Positions 12,340 through 23,507 of a stretch of DNA of 64,000 nt are shown in pieces (position 1 is the stretch's first letter; each line of letters starts with the position of its first letter). Where the stretch lies: NCBI RefSeq assembly GCF_003144245.1, contig NW_020289978.1, positions 868,001 to 932,000 of the forward strand, read 5' to 3'. The notes beneath the pieces were generated by a model. That model was given only the letters and a program-made list of their open reading frames with translations. It did no database searches and was not told where the DNA came from. A program made the translations under genes and the position numbers. The DNA is from Jaminaea rosea. Its lineage: Eukaryota > Basidiomycota > Exobasidiomycetes > Microstromatales.

Positions 12340-15300
12340 CTAAAGGTACAGCGAAGGCGAAAAGATGATGCTACTCTGCCTCTCCAATTTCGCCAAACTC
12401 TCATTAAACTTCTCCTCCAACTCCCCATTCCCAATCGCTTTCGCAGCCATAGTCATCTGCCTGAGCAGCTCCTGCAGTCTTCGGAAAGCCCTAATCACCG
12501 ACCCTTCAAAGACGTCGGTGAGCTTACAGATCTCACTGAACTTACCGCCCTTGCACCAAGCAAGTACTGCATCCATCATTTCGACCCTGAAGCTGCTCAC
12601 GTACTCCTCCTCATTTACGTCCTCCATCTTGCACTCCCTTGCAACACGAGCAATACGACGAGCCGTCTCCTGCATTGTGCGCAGGGGGGCAGCCAGATCC
12701 TCCTTGAGGCGGATCTGCTGCTCTGACTTTTCGCTGAAGACGAAGCAGGAAAGAAGAGCAGCACAGTGCTCGGGTGTGAGGGTATTGAAGAGACCGGTGA
12801 AGATCAGCTCGGTGAGGAGTAGCTCGTCACCGGTGGAGATCTCGCAGGCTACACGGCCCTTCTTCTCCACTACGTCGTCCTGGCTCGTGAAGCCTAGGCG
12901 ACGGAGTACGCGTTTGCGACATTTGAGCTCATCGAGTTGCATGACGGAGTGAGCACTTCCGATTTGAGCCTTGATGCTGGCAACCCGCTCACGGAGGGTG
13001 GATTTGGCTTGCCATGCCTCGCGCATCTCCTCGCGTTGCGGTGAGTCGTGGACGGACGACTTCTTCATCGCTTCGCGCAATGCTTCACGCTTGCTGAGCA
13101 ACTTGGTGAAGCCCTCGTCCGTAACCTTCATGTCCTTGACGGCATCCAGTGTCGGCACACCGCCCTTGGAGGAAGGGAAACGCTTGGCTACTTCGGCGAG
13201 ATTCTTGCGCACTTGGTCGCGCGACTCTTTTGGTCTGAGGTCCTTGGGCAGGAAGAGCTTGATGGCACTGAGTTGCTGCACAGTGGTAAGGAGGACGGGG
13301 ATGACTAGCATCTCACCCTTCTCCCCTATCGGACACGGAGAGATGCCTTCCAGCGCAAGGGCAGACTCTTGGCGCTGTTGCTGTTGTTTCCCTCCGCTAC
13401 TGCCGTTGGACAAAGAAGCACCGGACCCCTGGGCGCAGTGAAGCACACAGTCTACGATGTACTGCGTCTGCGGCTTTGCGTTCGGATCGGCAGGCCTGCC
13501 CTTGGGCGGCAATCGCTTCTGGTAATTGACGACGCATCCCCATCCAAAGTCGAGGGCCTCGTGCTGGATTCTTACCAGCCGGCCAGGCTGAAGGAATGGC
13601 AATGCGTAGCTAGGGTGGGAGATGACCTCTTGGTAGTCGGCATCGAGTGCGTCGAGCTGCTTCTGCAGGCCAAAGTACTCATCCGCCGCCTCCTCATCCG
13701 GCACTCTTGCTTCGTCCAGCTCCTTCTGCGCTCCTTCGAGCTCGAGCTCCAGTTGTGGGATCGAGGCGGCTGACTGATACTGGAAGAAACAGCGCTCCAG
13801 CATGTACTCCGGTGAGATACCCTCCACGCGCATCAGGTTGAGGACCATGTTGTAGCCGAGGTGGAAAGCGGAATTGAGTCGATCCGCCTCGCCCTTCACC
13901 ATCGTCTTCGCTGAAGCCGGCTCGAGCTTCTCGTCAAACATCATGATGACGATCCCCCTATCGTCCAAGCCTCGACGTCCTGCTCGGCCAGACATCTGGA
14001 TGAACTCGCCCGACGTCAAATTGCGAAACTCCTTGCCATCCCACTTGCGTACCGCCGTAAACACTACCGTCTTTGCTGGCATGTTGAGGCCGATGGAGAA
14101 GGTCTCGGTAGCGAAGAGGACCTTGAGCAGACCTTCTTGGAACAGGATCTCGATGACCTCTTTGAGGATAGGGAGTAGACCACCGTGGTGGATACCGATG
14201 CCGCGACGCAGCAGTGGCAAGATGTGCTCGATCTGAGGCAAGGCCCTGTCCTCCTCGGAGAGGGCAGAGATAGCGTTGTTGAAGACGGTGGATACCATAT
14301 TCTTCTCCTCATCCGTATTGAACTCCAACTTGCTCATTTGCAATGCCAACCCTTCGCATTCCCTCTTCGAAAAGGCAAACACAATGACAGGGTTGTTGTT
14401 CTTGAGCATGATCATCTTGACAATCTTGTAGATGTCAGATGGCCCCTTCTCCCCGCCTTTCTTCGTCTTTCCCTTCTTGTTGCGACCGGAGTCTGCTGCT
14501 GCTGGGTCCTCGCCGCGTGAGTCGGAGAGTGCGCCCATTGCCTTTTGAAAGTTCTCTTCCTTGAATGTACCGCGCTCGTCGACTACGAGGTGGATACCGT
14601 CGCCTCCCGAGGGGAAAAGGTAGTGTTGCAGTGGCGTGGGTCGAAAGTCGGTATAAACGACGTGGCACGGCTGATTGTGCGTCGTAGCGATCCATGAAGC
14701 GAATTGGAATGCGTTGGGAATCGTTGCAGAGAGGAAGACGTAGCGCACCTTGCGCGGCAAGAGGATGATCGTTTCTTCCCACACGACTCCACGCTCCTTG
14801 TCTCGCATGTAATGGATCTCGTCGAACACAACCCAAGCCACCTCGCGCATGATCTCTGAACCGCGATACAGCATTGAGCGCAGAATCTCCGTAGTCATGA
14901 CGAGACAGCTCGCTGATGGATTAATGGTGACGTCGCCTGTCATGAGACCCACGTCGCCGAAGTCGGCTGTGAGCTCGCGGTACTTTTGGTTGGAGAGGGC
15001 CTACGAAAGGGGAGCACGAGACAGGTCAGGCATCAGCTTGCTGCAGTCCAAAGGTACGCTGCTCTTGGCGCCCACACTCACCTTGATCGGACTCGTATAA
15101 ACAACTCTCTGCCCGTTCTTTAGACACTGAGCAATAGCATACTCTGCCACGACCGTCTTTCCCGCACTGGTATGCGCGCTGACCAGCACGCTCTCCTCCC
15201 TCTGAATCGAGTAGATGGCCGTCCGCTGGAATGGGTCCAAGGTGAAAGGGTACTCCCTCGCAGGCGGATCGGGAGGCACATGCTGCGACAGAGGGACGTA

Positions 15301-15852
15301 ACCGGAGAAGGCGGGGGGCAGAGCCACTTGATGGCGGACAGAGTGCGAGATCTGCATTGCTCCCTTTGATTCGCCATCCTCGCCTGCCTTCGGGCCGGCA
15401 ACCGTTGTAGTAGATGTACCGACAACGGTGCCATCCCCGCCGAGCTCGTCTGCTACCTGTTGCGCAGCGCCATTCGATTTGACATTGCCTGCTCCCCCTC
15501 CCCCAGAGGAGCTCGATGAGGCGACGGCGCCTGCATCTGAAGCGTCCTTGCTGATCGGCACCTCCCTCACAGCCTCTGCGGTGAACTCATCCGCGAGTAC
15601 GGGTGCAGGAGCTGCCTTGCGTGATTTCTTGCTGCTCTTCTTCGACGAAGACGAAGTGGCGGCGTCATTGCCATTTTCGAGGGTATCGTCAGCAGCGGCG
15701 TGAGGTGGAGAAGATGGAGAGACTACATCGGACGGCCGCTTCTTTGCTGCTGCTGCTGCTGATGCTGTGGCGACAGGAGTCGAGCCTGTCTGCTTCGATG
15801 AGCCTGCTGGAGGAGCATTTTCCAGGAAATCAAAGAGGCCGTCTGGGTCCAT
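12340..15852 (-). CDS. MTR4: Mtr4/Dob1 exosome-cofactor RNA helicase
   Basis: Two exons, 15852-15082 and 15000-12340, join in phase 0 across an 81-base intron to give 1143 residues. Mtr4 is a DExH-box ATPase that unwinds RNA for the nuclear exosome, alone and in TRAMP. Helicase motifs are plain. Walker A HTSAGKT is near residue 225, the DEIH box ([10 protein letters not shown]) near 312, SATIPNA follows, and motif VI appears as [12 protein letters not shown]. The arch/KOW region ([20 protein letters not shown]) distinguishes Ski2-like helicases, and the C-terminus ends in SLYL as Mtr4 proteins do. The first 160 residues are a poorly conserved Ser/Lys/Ala-rich tail. The intron interrupts [15 protein letters not shown] between motifs Ia and Ib. 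A CACGTG E-box lies 132 bases upstream of the ATG. Confidence 0.95.
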
Positions 15853-15983
15853 GCTGACGACGCGGTGGAAAATCGAGATTGGTAACGAAAGACAAGCAAC
15901 AAAGGTGACGGGAAGCCAAGACGGAAGGCGGCGGCAACGCTTGAGCCGCGAGCTCGAAATTCTTGACCGAAGCTCGCAAAAAC

Positions 15984-15989
15984 CACGTG
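15984..15989. promoter_or_regulatory. E-box CACGTG upstream of MTR4
   Basis: The palindrome CACGTG, within the octamer CCACGTGG, lies 132 bases upstream of the MTR4 start codon. It is the typical site of bHLH factors such as Cbf1-type proteins. Similar sites occur in three other promoters of this window. Function is inferred. Confidence 0.4.
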
Positions 15990-16129
15990 GCTCACACTGA
16001 AGGAGGCTGGCCGGTCGTGATGAGATGAGATGAGATAAGATGATGATGTTGCTACATTGACATGACTGCCTCGATACCAAGCATGGCTCCACGCGGGCCG
16101 TTAAAGCATTTCTGTGCTGTCCCTGTGCC

Positions 16130-18258
16130 TCAAACACTAGGCGGCATCAAAGGCTCCGTTCCTCCCACGGCAGCCACTCGTCCAATCAGCCTTGTCCTCC
16201 CCTCCCTGGTAATGAGCCTCACCCCAACCTTGATGAACTCGGGGGTCCTGATAAATTGCAGACGTAGCCTCGCCCTGTCACCCGTCCTGATCACGGGCTT
16301 CTCCTCGTTGGACCCTTTTGCTCGCCCATTGGTTCCAGGCCCACTGGTAGCGACAGGCTCGTCCCCTCCCTTGGCAATGCCTGTAATCCTGACCGTCTGC
16401 CTGATTCCAGCTGCGTGCAGGACCATGCAAGAGCCGACGCTGAGCGTAGTGGCGTGATGAAGGCAGAGGATCTCGGCATCGAAGACGAGACTAGCCTGAG
16501 GAGGGTTATCACTCCTCGCTATCATTACCATCCCCTTCCTGACCTGATTTCTCCTCACCCGCTTCAACGCAAAGCTAGCACTCTGCCCCGCCGTAGCAGC
16601 TTCGACGTTGACTCTCTTGCGCTGGATAGACCTCACCGACGTCTGAATGAATTGGCCGAGCGAGTCGGGTCCAATGAGCAGATTGTCGCCTATCTTGACC
16701 GACCCGCCAGTGATGACGCCGGAGACGACGGTACCGACGAAGGGGACGGAGAAGATGTCGCTGATTTGGAGCTCGAAGGAAGAGGCCGGGTCGAATTTTG
16801 AAATGGAGGATTGGGGGAGGATGTTGAGAAAGGTGCGGAGCAGGGGAATGTTGTGACCGGTGACGTTGGAAATTTGGAACTGTGGCAGGAGAGGGGACAG
16901 GTCAGTTTGATGTCCTTGGCCTTGTCCTCGCCCTCGCACACTCGTCTGCGCACTCACGATAGGACAGATCCTCTCCTTGGACAAGCGAAGCGCACAATCG
17001 ACTACTTGCTCCATCGTCTCGACGAACACGGGCGTCTTCCTACATCCTGGGCTCTTGAGCACCTTCGTCAGCTGCTTGATAGTTGCCTCTAAGATCTGCG
17101 GAGGGCACATGTCGATCTTGGTAACCGTGATAAAGACAGGGATGCTCAATGCCAGAGCTACGCCCAGGTGCTCCTTGCTCATTCCGATCAGACCAGCATT
17201 TGCGCCAACCATGAGCATGCCATACTCGGGCACGTTCGCCGTCAGCCCGCCGATGGTGGTGCGCAGGTATCGCTCGTGTCCTGCTAGATCGAGGAAGTTA
17301 ACGATCTTTGCTGAGCGAGAGCAGACCTCCTCCCACGAGAGCTTGCGTCCTTCCTCTTTTGAGCCTGCGGCTGACATGACGTGCTCGCCTTTTGCGGTCA
17401 ATCCTAGAAGCTCCATGCCTACGCTGCTTGTGCGGCCCGTCTCGATTTCATGCTTGTGACGGAAGAGGTTGCTGCGGGCGCGAAGGGAGGGGGAGAAGGT
17501 GATGGTCAGCCGGGAGTACCATATGGATATCGGCCTCGCTGTACTCACACTCTAGCCTTGCCCCTCCCATCGTCCAACCCGCCCCTTGTCAACACGCCAA
17601 GCGTCGTAGACTTGCCCGCGTCGACGTTGCCCACGCAGGCGACCCGGATCTCCACAAAGTCCTGAGTGGCCGCCGGTATCTGACGAAGCATAAAGTATGC
17701 TAATCTCTCCTCTTTCCTCTCGAATAGTACGGTAGCCTCTACCGCGATCTCCTTGCACGCCGCCGGCACGTCGGCCAGGATCTTGGCATACTCCTCGTCA
17801 CTAAGCTCCATGATCGCCTCCTGAGGTATGGCACGCTGCTCAGCTTTTGTCTTGTCACCCGACCCATCAAAGACAAGCACGCTCTCCCCTCCCTCGGCGA
17901 AGACTCTTCCCTGAAGAAAGGTAGCTAGTGAGGGCTTCTCCTCGCCATCTACGTCGATTGATAGGAGCTTCTGCTTCAGTGTACGCGGGTCGCTCACTTC
18001 TGCGTCGATGGAGTCTAGCCGAGCCTGCTCGAGATCGGCTGTCATGCTGTCGATCGTGAGTTGACCAGAGTTGCGTTTTGACGATGACGAAGCTGTGGGC
18101 TGAGCAGCGGCGGCGTTGCTCGATGAATTGGTGGCGTTGGAGGTCGACATGGCTCCTGCGCCTCGCCCGGCCGTAGATGAGGCTTGCGTCTGGCCGTCTG
18201 CCTGCTTCTGAGACGCAAATACAGCTGCTGGTGGTAATGTCGAAGCAGCTAATGACAT
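16130..18258 (-). CDS. GTPBP1: GTPBP1/GP-1-type translational GTPase
   Basis: Three exons, 18258-17549, 17471-16958 and 16879-16130, give 657 residues. The protein belongs to the EF-Tu-like GTPBP1/2 family, linked in animals to ribosome rescue and exosome-mediated mRNA decay. GTPase motifs are complete: G1 GNVDAGKST near residue 211, G2 GRTSSVG, G3 DLAGHERY and G4 VTKIDMC. Domains II and III follow ([14 protein letters not shown], then [11 protein letters not shown] at the end). The joins restore the family's RHKHEIE after GRGKAR, and [13 protein letters not shown] across the second intron. That intron is 78 bases with no in-frame stop. The start chosen is [10 protein letters not shown]; another in-frame ATG lies upstream at 18384. 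It follows MTR4 on the same strand, a possible functional link through RNA decay, although each gene needs its own promoter. Confidence 0.9.
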
Positions 18259-18632
18259 GCTCGTCGACTCGATGATCTGCTGAGATGAGAGAAGGAGCGA
18301 GAGTGATGCGAAGATGTCGTGGCTCGTGGTGGCGGATGGCCCAAAGGACGGCGGACTGGCGCCTCGAAGCGGGGAGCGACGCACGACGCGGATCAGTCAA
18401 TCTTGACTCAGGCGTGCAGCTCAGACCAACGCTTGGGCCACTCGAGTCGAGTAGACGTCGAGTCGATGCAGCAAGCGGCGGCGAGCGAGCGAGGCGGCGA
18501 GGCAACCTCATCCTCAAAACATCTTCACAGCCAAGGCGCAAGAGCTCACGCAGAAGGATATCGGTAGCAAATTGCATGGCATTGAGCTAGTATTACATAT
18601 GATCCACTATCACTACCCCTTCTTTCTCGCCT
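18259..18632. other. Spacer between MFAP1 3' end and GTPBP1 start
   Basis: These 374 bases hold the MFAP1 3' end and the GTPBP1 promoter and leader. No gene is supported. An in-frame extension of GTPBP1 up to an ATG at 18384 is possible but has no conservation to back it. Confidence 0.35.
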
Positions 18633-20339
18633 TTATTGGCCCTGCTTCTGCGCCGCTGCCGCTTCGAGCTGGCGCTGCGCCCATCGATCCTTTACCGGCG
18701 GGGCAGCAGGAGCGGAAGAACGGGTCGGCGGAGATCTTGACCGCCGACGCTTAGCCTCATATCCATCACGATGGCGTTCTCTCTCTGCGTCCCTATCGTC
18801 TGGTCGGCGACGCTCGCCACGAGGGTCATCGTAGCGATGCTCGTCATACCGACGGTCGCCGTAGTCGCGGCGTGGAGGCTCCTCGTGGCGAGGTCGGCTG
18901 TACGTTTCTCTACGCTCGCTATATCCGCCACACCCTTCTCTACGCTCACCTCTCTCTTCTCGTAGCACTGACGCCGCTGGTCTCGATCTCCACCCTTCAT
19001 CTCGTGGTCGATCTCGATCGTTGAACGCAGCATTGGCGCCAGTCGCAGCGCCGCCGGGTCCAGCCGGCACCCCATCGCCTGGCATTGGGCAGTCTCTCTT
19101 GAGATGATCCTGCGCTCCGCACCGGAAGCAGCCCGACTGCGAAGATGATGCTCCTGCCCCGCTCCCACCCCCGTTGTTGCCGCGTAGGCTGATGCCACCC
19201 TTACTCGTATCCTCCGCCCCCAAGTGGGTCCACTTGCTCCTTCCCTTCTTTCCATAGTCCCTCACCTGCATCATAGCTGGCAAATTCTCCTTCTTCGTCT
19301 GTCCCTCCGTCGCTTCAGTCCTGTAGTCTCGCTTTTTGAGAATGTCCAAATCTTGAAAGAAGGCGCCCTTGTGATAGTACTTTTGCATGAAGCCCATCTT
19401 GCCTCGCGATTCTTTGACCTCTTTGCGACCAGATTCGGCACGGGCGAGATCTTCTGCATCTCGTTGCGCTTGTGTAAGGGCAGCGCGGCGAGAGCGTTCG
19501 GCCTCTTCCTGGTCTTTGAGCTCGTCGGCTTCCCACTCGCGCTTGATGCGGGTAAGCTCGCGGATTCGCCAGGCTGCAAACTCGGCTTCAGGGTCGACGT
19601 CATCCGTATCGTCTATGTCTGGGCGGGACTCGTCTGCTTGCTTGGCCAGGAGCTCGGCTTTGATACGGTCCGAAGCGAGTTGCTGGGCCTCAAGACGCCG
19701 AGCTGCGGCTACGCGTTCAGCAGCAGCTTCGCTGTCGTCTCTCGCTGGTGGAGCAGCGGCAGCTGTGGCACCAGGAGCTGCTACGACGGCTGGAGCTGAG
19801 GCGCCATTGGCTGCAGCCGCCTCTCGCTGCTTCTTGGAGACGAACATGGGCTTGAAGATTGGCTCTGGCTCTTCTTCTTCTTCCGATGACTCATCCTCCT
19901 CACCGCTGTCCGTCTCATACTCTGACGAGCTCTCCTTTGCCGCAGCAGCAGGTCTGGACCTCCTTTCAGCGCCTGCCGCCGTCGTCTGCGGCTCGTCGTC
20001 GGTATCCGTCTCGTACTCATCCGAGTCGTACTCCTCCTCCTTTGGCTGCTGCTCCTTCTTCACCGGCGCGGCTCCAACATTGACCACTACGCCGGCCGTA
20101 CGTCTCTGTCCGGACCTCTGCTGATTGTTCAAGAAAGCAGCCGTGCCTGACGTAAGGTCGCGGATCTCCTCGTGCTTGTTGTCGTCGTCAAGCTGCGCCT
20201 GCTGTCGTTGAGCGTGCTCGTCATCATCCGAGTCCGAATCGTCATACCCGGCTGCGCCTACCGGCGCTTTGCCTGGTCGATAGCGAGCTGCTGGGCGGGA
20301 GATGCGCGAGGGACCGCCCTGCTGTTGCCGTGAGGACAT
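18633..20339 (-). CDS. MFAP1: MFAP1-type spliceosomal protein with added CCHC zinc knuckle
   Basis: This is a single exon of 568 residues starting at MSSRQQQGGP. MFAP1 is a spliceosomal B-complex protein. The family core spans about residues 240-380, with REWEADELKDQEEAERSRRA and the diagnostic MGFMQKYYHKGAFFQD, then KKENLPAMMQVRDYGKKGR. The N-terminal half is acidic (YDSDEYETDTDD, SGEEDESSEEEEEPEP), as in animals. After the core comes a CCHC zinc knuckle near residue 400 (CFRCGAQDHLKRDCP), then an Arg/Asp/Glu-rich and RS-containing tail (RRRSRSPPTRSS). Human MFAP1 ends soon after the core and lacks the knuckle, so this copy has an extra RNA-binding-like module. It is divergent from the EF-Ts gene with 223 bases between starts, and an E-box lies in that gap. 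Confidence 0.9.
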   Translation of the reverse strand: MSSRQQQGGPSRISRPAARYRPGKAPVGAAGYDDSDSDDDEHAQRQQAQLDDDNKHEEIRDLTSGTAAFLNNQQRSGQRRTAGVVVNVGAAPVKKEQQPKEEEYDSDEYETDTDDEPQTTAAGAERRSRPAAAAKESSSEYETDSGEEDESSEEEEEPEPIFKPMFVSKKQREAAAANGASAPAVVAAPGATAAAAPPARDDSEAAAERVAAARRLEAQQLASDRIKAELLAKQADESRPDIDDTDDVDPEAEFAAWRIRELTRIKREWEADELKDQEEAERSRRAALTQAQRDAEDLARAESGRKEVKESRGKMGFMQKYYHKGAFFQDLDILKKRDYRTEATEGQTKKENLPAMMQVRDYGKKGRSKWTHLGAEDTSKGGISLRGNNGGGSGAGASSSQSGCFRCGAQDHLKRDCPMPGDGVPAGPGGAATGANAAFNDRDRPRDEGWRSRPAASVLREERGERREGCGGYSERRETYSRPRHEEPPRRDYGDRRYDEHRYDDPRGERRRPDDRDAERERHRDGYEAKRRRSRSPPTRSSAPAAPPVKDRWAQRQLEAAAAQKQGQ

Positions 20340-20431
20340 CGCAACGAGGGGTCGCAAGATGAGGAGTAGGGAGGATGGAAACCAAATGCACCTCGCCCAT
20401 CGGACTGGACCCAAAGTCGCACGGTTGCGAC

Positions 20432-20437
20432 CACGTG
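20432..20437. promoter_or_regulatory. E-box CACGTG in the MFAP1/TSFM promoter
   Basis: CACGTG, within CCACGTGG, lies 93 bases upstream of the MFAP1 ATG and 126 bases upstream of the EF-Ts ATG, inside a 223-base divergent promoter. It is a bHLH-type site by sequence; its use is inferred. Confidence 0.45.
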
Positions 20438-20562
20438 GCGTTCGCCTGAGGCGGAAAGAGACTGACAGAGACCGCCGGCGCGAGAAGAAGTGGCTGGTGC
20501 CGCTTTGCTTTGCTTTCTAACCTTTGATTTGCATTCCATCCTTGCCCTTCAGTCACGCCAAA

Positions 20563-21873
20563 ATGAGCCTTCCCACCTCCCACCTCCTTCGTCGGGCTTG
20601 CAGCGCAGCATCAAGCGCCTCATCCTCCTCGCGCCTTCTCCACACCACACTGCCCCGCCGATCCTCTACACCAACCAAGAAGCCTGCAATTGCAAGCATC
20701 TCCGCAATCCGCCAAGCCGTACCAGGCACCTCGATGCTCAAGGCCCGCGAAGCTCTTTACGCCACTCAGTCCCCGAACACCGGGGAGGACGACGTTCATG
20801 CCGCACTCCAATGGCTAGACGAGGACCGCCGCAAGAGCGGGGCAAAGAAGGCAGAAAAGGTCGCAGACCGAACCAACAACGAGGGCCTCGTAGGCATCTG
20901 CTTACTTGCCGATGGGCTGCCCCAGGGAGAAGCGCAACAGGACAGTGGAGCTCACGCTGCGGCTCCACAAGGAGGCTTGGTAGAACTCAATTGCGAGACC
21001 GACTTCGTAGCGCGCAACGACGTCTTCCTCCAGCTCGTCAACGATATCAGTCATACCGCCGCCCTCTTCCCCACCTTGGCCGGACTGCCACCCATGTCCA
21101 AGACCTCGACGCTGCAAGACCTACCCTTGCAAGCATTCATGGATTTCCCGCTCATGCCGGCCGACCCTACCGCTACAGCGGGCACGGGATCGTTACGTAC
21201 TGTCCGCTCGGCTATCATTGATGTCGTTGCACGCCTGGGCGAGAAGGTCACCCTTTGCCGTGCTTCGGCCATCCTTCTGCCGCCGAGGGGAGCAAATATG
21301 GGAGCCAAGCTGCCTCCCAAGGTCGTAGCTTCGGCGTTCGCTCATGGCAGCACCAGCGCGGGAAAGCAGCAAAGGCCAGGCCAGATGATGGCAGCAGGCA
21401 AGGTGGTCTCGCTGCTGCTTACAAAGGTCCAAACACCTGCAGCAGTGGCGTCTAGCTCCTCAAGTCAGATCGCCACACGCAGCTCAGCAGCTTCCCTTCG
21501 CGCCCTCACTCGCTCCCTCGCCCGTCAAGCAGCGGGGATGGAGACCCTGGCCATTCGTGCCTCAGCGGACGCGGCTGCTGCTGAAGAAGCTGCTGCTGGA
21601 GCGGCTCCTCTCCCGCTCTACTCGCAGCCCTTCGCTATGTTGCTTTCTTCGGCTGGAATTGAGCGATCGAGCGAAGAGGAGAGCGTGCAGAGCATTCTGA
21701 GCAGGTGGTGGAGCGGGGAGGGGCAGACAGAGGGAGAGGCGGCCGCTGCGGAGATTGTCGCGGGTGGCGAAGAGGAGGATGCGAAGGGGAGCGTCGACGT
21801 GGTGGACATGAGGAGATGGAGGGTGGGAGAGGTTGCGCCGTCTCCTGTCGTGGAGGAGGCTACACAGGCGTAA
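20563..21873 (+). CDS. TSFM: Mitochondrial translation elongation factor Ts
   Basis: This is one exon of 436 residues. EF-Ts exchanges GDP for GTP on mitochondrial EF-Tu. The ATG at 20563 (context AAAATGAG) is preferred to the in-frame one at 20524, because it is followed at once by a mitochondrial presequence-like stretch rich in Arg and Ser (HLLRRACSAA, LLHTTLPRR). The N-terminal UBA-like helix is present (IRQAVPGTSMLKAREALYA), and the core signature LVELNCETDFVARND lies near residues 140-152. The protein is longer than usual because of Ala/Ser-rich inserts after residue 280. The 3' end faces the mannosyltransferase gene, and a CACG repeat lies just after the stop. Confidence 0.9.
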   Translation: MSLPTSHLLRRACSAASSASSSSRLLHTTLPRRSSTPTKKPAIASISAIRQAVPGTSMLKAREALYATQSPNTGEDDVHAALQWLDEDRRKSGAKKAEKVADRTNNEGLVGICLLADGLPQGEAQQDSGAHAAAPQGGLVELNCETDFVARNDVFLQLVNDISHTAALFPTLAGLPPMSKTSTLQDLPLQAFMDFPLMPADPTATAGTGSLRTVRSAIIDVVARLGEKVTLCRASAILLPPRGANMGAKLPPKVVASAFAHGSTSAGKQQRPGQMMAAGKVVSLLLTKVQTPAAVASSSSSQIATRSSAASLRALTRSLARQAAGMETLAIRASADAAAAEEAAAGAAPLPLYSQPFAMLLSSAGIERSSEEESVQSILSRWWSGEGQTEGEAAAAEIVAGGEEEDAKGSVDVVDMRRWRVGEVAPSPVVEEATQA

Positions 21874-21885
21874 GACGGGCTACCG

Positions 21886-21905
21886 AGCACGCACGCACGC
21901 ACGCA
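21886..21905. repeat. CACG tetranucleotide microsatellite
   Basis: About five tandem copies of CACG/GCAC lie just downstream of the EF-Ts stop codon, in the spacer between two convergent genes. Confidence 0.7.
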
Positions 21906-22122
21906 GGAGAATCGACAGCGTATCTTTCTAATTGGAACGATTCCATCGGTCACAAAAGCGACGTGTGGAGAGGAGATGAAGCTTGCTAGTGTTACTGGTG
22001 TGCCGGTGCGTAGATACATATGGGAGACGGGGCAGGGAATGCTGATCCTTAGATGGTGCAAATCCGAACAGGGGAAGAGGAGGGAAGATGCTTGCCTTGT
22101 GCGATCCGCCACACTCGCCCGC

Positions 22123-23507
22123 TCACTTGGGCTCACCCTCCTTGAGGGTCCTCCACGCCTCCTTTAGGCACGAGTACCCCTCACGGTCAAAGCTCTTTGC
22201 TGGGTCACAGTTGCACCTTCCCGTGTCGTGGTACTTTTCCTTGTTCGTCGGACAGTGGCCCCACGGATTGTGGAAGTAGCCAATATCGTCGAAGTGGTGC
22301 AGGCGACTCCTGTCCAGGAAGAGGACGGCAGCAATCGAGTGTACGGGCGCATCGCCCCATCGCTCGTAGAAGAAGCCTCCTGCCTTGTCCAGGTAATCAA
22401 AGTACTTTGTGTAGGCTTCAGAGCGCCAGAAGCGCAGATCTCCGATCTCGAAGTTGGACCAGAAGTGGCACAGGTTGTACCCTGGGTCCATTCCGCGCTC
22501 AGGCTCGTCGGTCATGAAGTGCAGGCCATTGTCCTTGGCAACGTACTGCGGGTTCAGTTTGACAAAGTCGTGCGTCGTCTGCCAGAGCGTGGGGATCGTG
22601 TCCAAGTACTCATGGAGGGCCATGGTGAAGCCGTACGTCTTGTTATTCATCTGCATGAACAAGAAAGGGTCATAGTCGATGTCGCAGTAGAGCTTGATTC
22701 CGGGCTCGACACGCCAGTAATACTCGAGGTCCATAGTGAGGGGGTGACGCCAGAAGAAGCCAGACTGGTAGCGACACATGTGACGGTACGACTCGGAATC
22801 GCCGTAGATGATTCCCTTGTCCTTCATCGTCTTGCGAGTCTGGGCGGCGCGATTCTGGTCGATCCACTCGGGGTAGCCCCAGTGCTCCTTCTCGACGAAG
22901 CCAAAGCGCGTCTCGGAGCGCGTCATCTGGCGGACGCCCTTCTTGAAGTCTTCAGTGAAGGGCTCATTGTTGAGGAAAATCCAAGGATAGCCGTACTTGC
23001 GATTGAACTTCTCTTCGACGTCGCGCATGGCTTCGCGCATGCTGCCGAGCTCTGAGTTACGGACGAGGACGATGAAGCCGGCTTTGGCGCGGGGAGCCTT
23101 GTTCGCCTGTCGCAAGGAGGGGAATGACGATGGTCAGCGCCAAGCTTGCAGTATCTCTCGTTTTGGCACCTGCTTACCTTCTGCGGAACGAACTCGGGCG
23201 GGTAGACGTTGCCATCGCTTCCCTGATGACCAAAGTTCAGCATCTCCTGTGGCGTCGTCGGTACCTTGGGGCCGAAGCTGTACATGTCCTCGACAGACGA
23301 GGTCACGTCAGAGGGCAGCCTCTGTCCTGCGCCGCTCTGCTGCCACGGCCTGGGTAGTGACTGCCATTGGGTTCGCACCCTGTCCGTTGCGGTGGGCGAG
23401 AGAGACAGCCATGTTGAGAAGGAGAGGAGAAGGAGGAAGGCTGTGATGAGGAAGATGAGGCGCTGCGGACGTCGAATAAACGACTCGAGAACCGAAGCGG
23501 GTGGCAT
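22123..23507 (-). CDS. KTR/MNT-family alpha-1,2-mannosyltransferase (GT15)
   Basis: Two exons, 23507-23178 and 23106-22123, join in phase 0 across a 71-base intron to give 437 residues. The protein is a type II Golgi membrane enzyme. A short cytosolic tail is followed by a transmembrane anchor near residues 18-38 (LIFLITAFLLLLSF), a Ser/Pro stem, and the catalytic domain from about residue 112. GT15 enzymes add alpha-1,2-mannose from GDP-mannose to O- and N-linked glycans. Family signatures are clear: SELGSMREAMRDVEEKFN, PWIFLNNEPFTEDFK, the manganese-site region YYWRVEPGIKLYCDIDYDP, and YNLCHFWSNFEI, which contains the catalytic Glu (Glu330 here). Which KTR member it is (Kre2/Ktr1/Ktr3-like) cannot be decided without a tree. 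Confidence 0.93.

Noticed and set aside
19387-20124. A 245-codon plus-strand Ser-rich frame
   Set aside because: It is the complement of the acidic Glu/Asp repeats of MFAP1, which read as poly-Ser on the other strand.
22228-23055. A 275-codon open frame on the plus strand
   Set aside because: It is antisense to the conserved catalytic exon of the KTR mannosyltransferase. GC-rich codon bias leaves stops rare in that antisense frame, and it resembles no family.
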